Of a stretch of 64,000 nucleotides of DNA, positions 56,989 through 64,000 are shown piece after piece. The position numbers and the translations under genes are program-made. The stretch is from Tethya wilhelma. Taxonomy: Eukaryota > Porifera > Demospongiae > Tethyida > Tethyidae. The DNA is taken from the NCBI GenBank assembly GCA_964030475.1, contig CAXIPT010000003.1:2207761-2271760 (forward strand), read 5' to 3'. Numbering within the stretch: the first letter of the stretch is position 1; each line of letters starts with the position of its first letter. The notes beneath the pieces are model-generated. The model worked only from the letters and a program-made list of their open reading frames with translations. It was not told where the DNA came from and did no database searches.

Positions 56989-57296
56989 CAAGGGGTGGTC
57001 ACGACCATACCCGCTGTACTAACACCCGCGACCGGGATCAAGATGCGATCAAGGGGTCAAAGCAACAAAAATTGGCCGCATCAAGGGTCAAGAAAGCTCT
57101 ACTTCTTGCTTTCGATCAACGGTCAAAGGCCATTAGCTGCAAATAGCATGTTTTAGTGGGTCAAAGTTCAAATTTATCACGATCAAGGCCTTCTAAAGTG
57201 GTGAAATCAAGGGTCAAGGCCTAAAAATTGGACGGATCAAATTTTGATCCCGGTCGCGGGTGTTAGTACAGCGGGTATGGTCGTGACCACCCCTTG
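56989..57296. mobile_element. MITE with CAAGGGGTGG termini and 5-bp target duplication
   Basis: 308 bp with terminal inverted repeats of about 57 bp (CAAGGGGTGGTCACGACCAT...). CTTGA on both sides (56984-56988, 57297-57301). Repeated GGTCAAAG/ATCAAGG inside. In intron 1 of P450 copy A. Confidence 0.93.
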
Positions 57297-57459
57297 CTTG
57301 AGAGCTAGTATATACATTATAGCATGTTTACTGTTAGGACTTATCAATATACATTTTTGTGTGGCATGAACCTTTTATGATTCATGCCTATAGCTGCATA
57401 TACCCACATTTATAACTATTATATATATATATATTATTCCATTGTTTGCATGATTACAG

Positions 57460-57536
57460 ACCATGGCATTTGGCAACACTAATGTAAGCATCCATGGTGA
57501 CATACCAAGATGGAACACACCTCCTGCTGATGAGGA
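57460..57536 (+). CDS. CYP20-like P450 copy A, exon 2
   Basis: 77 nt between TGATTACAG and GTAAGT, encoding TMAFGNTNVSIHGDIPRWNT and a short acidic end. Six bases longer than the matching exon of copy B but in the same phase. Confidence 0.8.
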
Positions 57537-57624
57537 GTAAGTCCCTACCCTACAATTATAGTCATGATCAAGCTATTGTTGCATACTTTAGTTGTTTTCT
57601 CTGTTTATGTTTGTTACACTATAG

Positions 57625-57797
57625 ATTGGGAGATTTTGGTGAAATAGCTAAACATGGTAGCTTACATCAGTACTTGCTTTATCTCCACAACAATGGGAAA
57701 GTCCCTATGACATCATTCTGGTTGGGAAAGACCCATGTTGTTAGTGTGTGCAGTCCTCCAGCATTCAAAGAGACAGTGAGATTGGTGAATAGACCAG
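57625..57797 (+). CDS. CYP20-like P450 copy A, exon 3 (last exon present)
   Basis: 173 nt encoding LGDFGEIAKHGSLHQYLLYL, then KVPMTSFWLGKTHVVSVC and VRLVNRP, ending at GTGTGT in phase 1. The GSLHxxLxxLH...SFWxG pattern is that of CYP20A1. No exon 4-like sequence follows before the family A repeat at 57913, so copy A is a 5' partial duplicate: a pseudogene or an alternative set of 5' exons for copy B. Confidence 0.82.
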
Positions 57798-57912
57798 GTG
57801 TGTACAAACTATATGTAAACTGTTAACATTAAACTGATTAAACTTTTTAATCCTAGAGTTTCAGAGTTTTTTTTGTTTGGTTAGCTACTAGAATAGCTAT
57901 GATTTACGCAGT

Positions 57913-58862
57913 ATCATACGTACGGTAGTACGTATAGTAGGAATGGGCCGAATGTCCCATAGACACAATACAAAATGTTTATGATCATAAAAATCTAGCA
58001 AAACAAAATTAAGCCTTCAAACTTGCTCAGAGGCTCTAACCGACAGATTACCAATCGCATGCAAGGCCTAAAACTCACAGAAACTTTCCCCAGCATTCGT
58101 AGAGAGAGCTAGTGGGAAGCCACAACAATGCCATTTTTGTTCTTCTAACGTACGTACGTACTTTCTAACTGACTTACTTGAAAAGCGTTTCCAGAGAACC
58201 AGAATGTGTTGAGCCAACTTTGATAGCACAAAGTATAACTCCTTTTCATAGGTAGTACATTCCTTGATACTTGTTTTCATCACAAATAAGCCTAAACAAA
58301 AACTAGAAAGCTTTGAAACTGAGAGTATAAATTCATGTACTTCAATGTAGCCATTTGTAGGTAGGTTCAAAGGTCATTATCCACGTGGCATTATTAATAT
58401 GCGCATGTGCATTAGCCTGCTCCAGTGTAATGTAGTGCATGTAGCTGCTACTCAAGCTTTTTGTAGGGACTAACCAGTCTCTGATAGTCTCCACACTGTA
58501 GTGTTGAAAAAAGTGAATGAACAAGTAGCAAAAATTTCAAAAAATTAGTAGTGTAGGAATGGGCAGTGCGGTAAAAAGTATTGGAACAAGGAATGTCTCA
58601 ATTTCGGCACATGACTACTTCATTTTTATAACCAACTCTTGGCTGGCAGTCCAGTTTAAGTTACCTGTCTGTTATAGTTTACTCCACTGCTTAGTTAACT
58701 GATTAGTAGGAATTTAAACCAATGCAATAATAAGCTATGGTATACTATGTACATAATAACTTATTATCATTGCGTTTATGATACTGAGGATCCATATGAG
58801 GGATCAAGCATAAAAATGAAGTAGTCATGTGCCGAAATTGAGACATTCCTTGTTCCAATACT
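57913..58862 (-). mobile_element. Family A element, reverse orientation, truncated
   Basis: Starts with the terminal palindrome, continues through the tail to hairpin arms at about 58525-58625 and 58815-58862. The second arm is cut where an unrelated GC-richer segment begins. Confidence 0.85.
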
Positions 58863-59180
58863 TAAAATGTCCGGCTCTGGGCAAGCTGGTGAATTTGCAC
58901 TGGTGACTTACTATCAACCAATTCCGCGGCGGACTCACATTCATGTACGGGGTCAACAGATCTGCCAGGATGTATCTGTACTTGGAGTTGTCTGCTATAA
59001 TACCTGAGCTCCTCCTGCGAGAGGGCGTCCAAGGTAATAGCCTCATTATCAGATTCGTGGGTCCTCTCATCATTCACCCGAGGGGAAGAGTCAGCGCTAG
59101 ACGATCCAGAACGTGAACTGCCTTCTCCTTTGTCTTCATTCTTTAGGCCTGTGGCCTCTTCTTGATCACTCACGACCTTT
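58863..59180 (-). other. GC-richer coding-like fragment of unknown origin
   Basis: A minus-strand frame of about 104 codons with a Ser/acidic region (GSSRSGSSSADSSPRVNDER) followed by ALSQEELRYYSRQLQVQIHP. No ATG starts the frame (it opens at GTG). The right edge of a family A hairpin arm is cut exactly here. It may be a captured exon or a retroelement gag-like piece. Not recognised. Confidence 0.35.
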
Positions 59181-59348
59181 AAGTCTTCTTAGAGATTATT
59201 TCCTACAAGACGAGATCCGCGTCACCTTCACTGAAATGAGCAAGTAAGAAGACTGAAAGGGCGCCAAGAGTTGGGTGGTTTGTGGTTTGTGCACGTGAGT
59301 TATTTGAACTTTGAACTTGCTGTTATGGGCATGGAAGAAGGCTAAACA

Positions 59349-60339
59349 TAGCCTCGTTCCCAGGCTCCTCCTTCGCGAATAGAGGTTATGCACGGGGCGT
59401 GGTCAAAGACAGGAAGCCGCCATGTTTGAGGGCATTTTGGCAGCTGCCACGTTATTTTCTCCGTATCATATTTTGCTCTGCTGAGCTGAAGCAACGGTGA
59501 ATATCTGCTAGTTTTTCAAGATCTTTAACTAAAATACAGCTTCTCTTTATGCCACCCAACTGTAGATCGAGCACCAAGGTGAGCAAATAAGACAAAAAAA
59601 CCTGCTGCAAAAGTCGCCGTTTTATACTACTGACATACGGCGCGTGGTCAACTTGCCCTCAAACATGGCGGATTGCCTCCGTTGCTAAGGGACACGCCCC
59701 TAGTTTCACTTCCGGTGCATAACCTCTATATTTTCTTCGAAAATTAGGAAGGAGAGAGCCTGGTACCAGTAGTCACGTGAGTGACGTACTGTTTTACGTA
59801 ATTCAAGTTAGTTAGCAAAAGAAAGTTTCCTGGGAGCTACCGCGAATAGAACAGAACAAAAAAATGCTTGAAAAAAACTATTTGTTCAAAGTCATTTCTT
59901 GTGTGCCAAGAGTTAAGATGTACTTCCCAAACAGCGTTTGTGATCGTCGCTTTTGTTTTGTACCTTGGTTTGGTCAGACTGAAAGATCGAGACTGGACAC
60001 GGAACCAAAAATGCTGATTCAGAGAGACTGCCATTTATCTGTTGCTTCTTGGACTATCTTTGGAGGCTACTGGCTGCTTTTTTCTTGTCTATTCCCATCG
60101 TCTTCTACGTCTAGCTCTCTCAGAGCTCGTAGATACGCAAAAATTTTTGCTAACATCAACTGACTGGAACACGTGCGTGACGCATTTTAGATAAAGCGCG
60201 TAATGCTGAGTAGACTCACGTCTATAGATCTACCAGACGTCTACCCTGTACGTCACTCACGTGACTACTGGTACCAGGCTCTCTCCTTCCTTATTTTCGA
60301 AGAAAATATTCGCGAAGGAGGAGCCTGGGAACGAGGCTA
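59349..60339. mobile_element. TAG-MITE, 991 bp, 9-bp target duplication
   Basis: Termini TAGCCTCGTTCCCAGGCTCC and, inverted, ending CCTGGGAACGAGGCTA, with long arms (about 130 bp once the nested insertion is removed). GGCTAAACA on both sides (59340-59348, 60340-60348). Ends only 72 bp before the ATG of P450 copy B. Open frames inside are chance. Confidence 0.93.
59380..59728. mobile_element. MITE with TAGAGGTTATGCAC termini nested in the larger TAG-MITE
   Basis: Left TAGAGGTTATGCACGGGGCG and right GTGCATAACCTCTA are inverted. The arms include CCATGTTTGAGGGC and its complement GCCCTCAAACATGG. It interrupts the left arm of the host element at GCGAA/TATTTTC, as shown by the uninterrupted right arm. 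Confidence 0.85.
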
Positions 60340-60411
60340 GGCTAAACACATACTGTCATATTCGAAGCTCCGAAGTACTTTGATGTCATGAAGTAAAGGT
60401 CAAAGTTCAAC

Positions 60412-60513
60412 ATGGCAACGTTCCTGTCCCTAGCCGCATGTTTTGGTTTCTCAGCTCTGGCAGGACTCCTAGTCACTCTCATCTTTCTCTGGGTGAACAG
60501 ATTCTTGAAGAAA
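60412..60513 (+). CDS. CYP20-like cytochrome P450 copy B, exon 1
   Basis: ATG followed by MATFLSLAACFGFSALAG and a hydrophobic anchor (LLVTLIFLWVNRFLKK), donor GTAAGC, phase 0. In eight exons the copy B gene encodes about 404 residues within the window and continues past its end. The match to CYP20A1 is by pattern: GSLHQYLLHL...SFWWGKTHVVSV in exon 3, FENDDQ in exon 5, ALGVGLKNHTTW in exon 8. CYP20 enzymes are poorly understood orphan P450s. The substrate cannot be inferred. Confidence 0.88.
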
Positions 60514-60843
60514 GTAAGCTATTATTAAAGCATAGTGCTAAGATTTTACTGTATATAGCCTCGGACTAAAACTCCTTTACTAACATGATAATTTACTAAG
60601 GACCTATATATAACTTGATGTGAAACATTTTTGTAAATGGTAAATATGCTTTGCAAATTATAGGTTTGACTTGCTAGCTGATTCCTGTCATAAGCTGTCT
60701 ATCAGCAGCTTGCTGAGTCTATTCAGAACTAAGTATAATTATTGTTTTGAGCCAGTCCAATTTAATACTTGATATTATATTATGATGATAATATAATTAT
60801 GAGTTAGGAATTAAACATGTACGTGATTTAGATTGTGCACAAC

Positions 60844-60897
60844 ACTGTTAAAAATGATTTGTCACCCATCACGTTAGGTGACACATCATTAACAGTG
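60844..60897. repeat. Short hairpin in intron 1 of P450 copy B
   Basis: Inverted arms of about 22 bp (CACTGTTAA...GTCACC and GGTGACAC...TTAACAGTG) around a 12-bp loop. Possibly a minimal MITE. Confidence 0.6.
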
Positions 60898-61357
60898 AAG
60901 CAGTGGCGATATAATTATGGTAACCATGGAAGTTATGGTATATAGTATAGTGATGATGAACTAGTAGTCACAATTTTCCTAAAGCTTTTGACAAGCTATT
61001 AAGCTTAACATCACTGGCATGACGCAACGGTGCATAGTCACTACTAACAATTATAACAATAATCCTAGCTATATTATGACATTGTAACTATTGCGGCTCA
61101 ATAAAATACTTTATAGCCTGAGCTTGCATGACTAAGTTGCTCTGTCCCAGTCATGGTTTGGTTTCATATGCTTTCTCTCTTGCACTATATGCTGCAACAA
61201 TTAATGTGTCAAGTGTTGAACATCTTCAGAGTACATTAAAGGGTGGGTATTAATTGTTTGGACTTGCCAATGTACATTTTGTTTGGTATACTTATTATTC
61301 GTGCTAAGCTGAATGTACCCAATGTTTATAATCATATACATGTTGTTTGCAATATAG

Positions 61358-61428
61358 ACAAATGACAATACAAGTGTAAGCATTCACGGTGACATACCAA
61401 GATGGAACACACCTGCTGCTGATAAGGA
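61358..61428 (+). CDS. CYP20-like P450 copy B, exon 2
   Basis: 71 nt between AATATAG and GTAAGT, encoding TNDNTSVSIHGDIPRWNTPA and ADK. Phase 0 in, phase 2 out. Confidence 0.87.
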
Positions 61429-61500
61429 GTAAGTCCCTGTACAATAGTCATGATCAAACTATAGTTGCATACTTTTTGTTGTGTATGTTTGTTACGCTAG

Positions 61501-61673
61501 ATTGGGAGATTTTGGTGAATTAGCTAAACATGGTAGTTTACATCAGTACTTGCTTCATCTCCACGACAATGGAAAAGTTCCTATGACATCATTCTGGTGG
61601 GGAAAGACCCATGTTGTTAGTGTGTGCAGTCCTCAAGCATTCAAAGAGACAGTAAGATTGGTGAATAGACCAG
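61501..61673 (+). CDS. CYP20-like P450 copy B, exon 3
   Basis: 173 nt encoding LGDFGELAKHGSLHQYLLHL, then SFWWGKTHVVSVC and LVNRP; donor GTGCGT, phase 1. Corresponds to the region after the P450 proline-rich hinge and first beta strands. Confidence 0.9.
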
Positions 61674-61953
61674 GTGCGTACAAACTATAATTATCTCAAA
61701 ATCGTAAACTGCAGTTTACATTTAAAGCCATCATTTTAGCTTGTTTGTCCTCTGCAGAGTGATTTATCATGCATCCCCTCATTTCTACAGTTTCAGAGTT
61801 TCTGTTTGGTTACCTACTATAAAAGCTATTCTACACCTAGAAAATGTTGATGGTTTTAAACATTTAATCGAAAGCATTATAAATCTTGGAAGCTAGGTCT
61901 AGAGTTCTATCCATCTTACTAATATCTATCAATTTTTACGGCTTTTTCTTCAG

Positions 61954-62108
61954 TTGAGTTGTATCTTCCCTTCGAGCCTCTCTTTGGTCGTGGTAGTATA
62001 ACATACGCCAATGATGATGACTGGGAGATGAGACAGAAGTGGCTCTTCCACACCCTCAAAGGAAAGGAGCTGAAAGGATACTTCCCCATCTTTGTCAAGA
62101 TTGCTGAG
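61954..62108 (+). CDS. CYP20-like P450 copy B, exon 4
   Basis: 155 nt between TTTCTTCAG and GTACAT, encoding VELYLPFEPLFGRGSITYAN, then WEMRQKWLFHTLKGKEL and PIFVKIAE. The WxxxRxxL-like helix C motif (here EMRQKWLF) normally contacts a heme propionate. Phase 0 out. Confidence 0.9.
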
Positions 62109-62248
62109 GTACATATGCATGCATGTCATACTATAGTGAAAACATTTCCTCGTTGAAGCTGATTTTCTCCTTTTCTGTAATTTGTTACCTAAAATTAATA
62201 TAATTATACATGCATCAAAGTCAATAATTTTATACTCACTAACTTCAG

Positions 62249-62425
62249 GAGGCTGAATCTCATTGGTTGGCTTTCCCTCCTGACCAGCACGTCCCTATAA
62301 TGAGGGAGGTTTTCCCCATGACCATTAAGGGAATAGTTCTAAGTTGTCTTGGCGACATTTTTGAGAATGATGATCAGCTTGATGAACTAGCCACAGCCTA
62401 CCATAAGTGCTGGAGGGAGATGGAG
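62249..62425 (+). CDS. CYP20-like P450 copy B, exon 5
   Basis: 177 nt, phase 0-0, encoding EAESHWLAFPPDQHVPIMRE, then KGIVLSCLGDIFENDDQ and YHKCWREME. The QHVPxxxxxxxxAMK...FEDDQ pattern of CYP20A1 is recognisable. Confidence 0.9.
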
Positions 62426-62625
62426 GTAAATTATGGACCACTAGTGCATGCACTAGTGCGAACATGGCATGTACTAGATGCATAATAATTCAAAATAATG
62501 TTGTGGTCAACATTGTAATGTAATTATAACTCACTTGCATTCTGGCCATAGGTCTTAGTTATTCTCATTTTATGTCTAGCTTGTCTGACTGGACTGAATG
62601 AAAACCATACAACTTGAATCTCTCT

Positions 62626-62640
62626 CTCTCTCTCTCACTC
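62626..62640 (+). repeat. CT dinucleotide run at the exon 6 acceptor
   Basis: (CT)n serves as the polypyrimidine tract just before the CAG acceptor at 62642-62644. Confidence 0.8.
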
Positions 62641-62644
62641 TCAG

Positions 62645-62818
62645 GAGCGTATTACTCGAGGTCCACCTGATTCTGAGAGAGAGGCTGAGTTTCAAAAGAA
62701 TAAAGCGGTCTTTGAGGGAGTTATCAAACGAATCATACGTCAGAGAAAAGAGGGGGTAGGGCAGAGGGAAATCCCCTTTATTGATTCCTTATTGCAGCAT
62801 TACGACACAGAAGAAAAG
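62645..62818 (+). CDS. CYP20-like P450 copy B, exon 6
   Basis: 174 nt, phase 0-0, encoding ERITRGPPDSEREAEFQKNK, then VIKRIIRQRKEG and IPFIDSLLQHYDTEEK; donor GTATAT. Corresponds to helices G-H and the loop before helix I. Confidence 0.9.
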
Positions 62819-63123
62819 GTATATATAATATCAGATCTGAATAATGAACATTATAATGATGGTCAGTAAACTAGCTCCATTAAGTCAACATGAAAAGTTT
62901 TGTGGATTACTTGAAAATTGCAAAAAATTATTACTGTTTAAGGCTTTCCTTCTTGTAAAAATTGTAGACTTGGAACTGTAGTAGTCTAACCCTAAATAAA
63001 GTTATTGAGGGACTCTAAACCACAGTGGTGTCCCCCATAAATCCCTGCATGAATAATAATTCACTCCCATGTATACAGAATATAAAAATTGTGCAATCAC
63101 TCTACTATTGATCTTTGTTGTAG

Positions 63124-63308
63124 ATTATAGGAGACACCGCCACACTCATGGTGGCTGGTTTCCACACCTCAGGCTATCTTCTCACCTGGATGCTGTGGTA
63201 CCTCGCTGAAAACCCCGCCTCCCAAAATCGCCTCAGGGTAGAGATTGATAAAGAGGTCAAAGGTGAAAGAGGAGAGAGGCTCAAGGAGTATGCGGAAAGA
63301 AGTAACAC
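63124..63308 (+). CDS. CYP20-like P450 copy B, exon 7 (helix I)
   Basis: 185 nt encoding IIGDTATLMVAGFHTSGYLL, then WYLAENPASQNRLRVEID. The helix I oxygen-activation motif AGxxT is present (AGFHT). As I remember it, vertebrate CYP20A1 has a diverged motif here. Donor GTACGT, phase 2. Confidence 0.92.
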
Positions 63309-63536
63309 GTACGTTGATATTGAGAGATTTGTATTAAATAGCCATTGCCACATGGAGCAAGTACTCTTCCAAATTAAGCACTGCAGGATTTTGAAGTAAA
63401 TAATTCTGCATAACTAGCCTCGTACCCAGACCACTCCCTCTTTAGTGTTTCATACATGTAGCTTCTCATTGTACATGCAATGTTGACAAGATTTAAAGCT
63501 GTGATTTCTAGTTCAGTTATTCTCTCTTTTTCACAG

Positions 63537-63713
63537 GTTTCTTCGTCGAGTTATCGATGAGACTCTTCGACTGAGTACCCTGGGACCGTATGCAGCTCGC
63601 TATAGCAACACCGACATCGAGGTGTGTGGTCACACCATCGCAGCTAAGACTCCCATCATCCACGCTCTGGGAGTGGGGCTCAAGAACCACACCACCTGGA
63701 CAGAGGTGGAATG
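63537..63713 (+). CDS. CYP20-like P450 copy B, exon 8 (helix K)
   Basis: 177 nt after TTTTTCACAG, encoding FLRRVIDETLRLSTLGPYAA, then VCGHTIAAKTPIIHALGVGL and NHTTW. ETLR is the invariant helix K ExxR motif. Donor GTGAGA, phase 2. The following exon with the heme-binding cysteine is beyond 64000. Confidence 0.9.
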
Positions 63714-64000
63714 GTGAGACAGTTATGATACACTGCATGATGTATAGTTAGAGCTAGGAAGAAAAAAGATGTCAAGCTGCTGACACACAGTTATTGGTTT
63801 TGTTCTTGACTATACACTTGTCCATATGGCATTGTGATACTGAATACTATATAATAGGCATGCAGCCAATGCCAATAAACCATGCATGATAATAATTTTA
63901 ATTGCAGACAATCTGAATAATAGCTTAGAATTTTAATTCTAGTCCTTCATTGAAAAGTTCAATTTACGATCAAATAGCTAAAATTAATCATGAAAAATTA
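63714..64000. other. Intron after P450 exon 8, cut by the window end
   Basis: AT-rich, non-coding; no further exon before the end of the window. Confidence 0.6.

Noticed and set aside
59837..60163. Overlapping open frames on both strands of about 65-100 codons
   Set aside because: They sit inside the TAG-MITE at 59349-60339; no splice sites or motifs support them.

Overview
This window is eukaryotic. Genes are split by short GT-AG introns, the sequence is AT-rich, and much of it is short non-autonomous transposable elements (MITEs). The gene content suggests a demosponge such as Amphimedon queenslandica: a multipass membrane protein with a Cys-rich PVYSYS-type extracellular motif, a large ankyrin/Death/GTPase/nucleosidase protein, exons carrying a 2A-like ribosome-skipping motif, and a CYP20-like cytochrome P450. 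The species is inferred from remembered family resemblance; no database search was possible. There are single N bases at 963, 2999 and 21660.

Left third (1-18.5 kb). The main object is a plus-strand gene whose exons join in consistent phase: 9209-12135 (ankyrin repeats, then a Death domain), 12206-14557 (Roc/Ras-like GTPase with a COR-like region), four small linker exons between 15359 and 15963, and 17580-18487 (a PNP_UDP-type nucleoside phosphorylase/nucleosidase domain ending at a stop). From 9209 these exons give about 2,140 codons with no frame break. Phase-compatible exons further upstream (1745-1857, 1952-2245 with a transmembrane segment, and 6529-6580) may be its 5' part, which would make it receptor-like. 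A broken duplicate of the ankyrin exon (7042-7935) and a decayed GTPase fragment (about 4685-4810) show that the locus has been rearranged.

Middle (18.5-45 kb). This part is mostly repeats and gene relics. It holds a possible first exon (19834-20131), a minus-strand broken gene (25.4-27.0 kb), two 180-nt symmetric phase 1-1 exons encoding a hydrophobic stretch plus GDVERNPGP (30682-30861 and 33588-33767), a frameshifted ORF that could be spliced to the first of them, a DDE-transposase fragment, and the 3' exons of a small Cys-rich membrane or GPI-anchored protein (minus strand, 38.8-39.6 kb).

Right third (45-64 kb). It contains a minus-strand multipass membrane protein gene with one frameshift (45561-47434), a near-perfect 2,069-bp tandem duplication (48204-52340), and two copies of a CYP20-like P450. 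Copy A has only exons 1-3 (55431-57797). Copy B has exons 1-8 (60412-63713) and runs off the window before the heme-binding region.

Repeat names used here. Family A: about 1 kb, a long terminal hairpin at one end plus a 600-700 bp tail ending in the palindrome ATACGTACGGTAGTACGTAT. Family B: ends in CCCAGTACGGTAGTACTGGG. Family C: about 260-bp hairpins with ACAAG ends. Family E: contains GGTGGCCCTGGAGGTC. TAG-MITEs: termini beginning TAGTCT, TAGCCT or similar, with 9-bp target-site duplications, suggesting MULE-like mobilisation.
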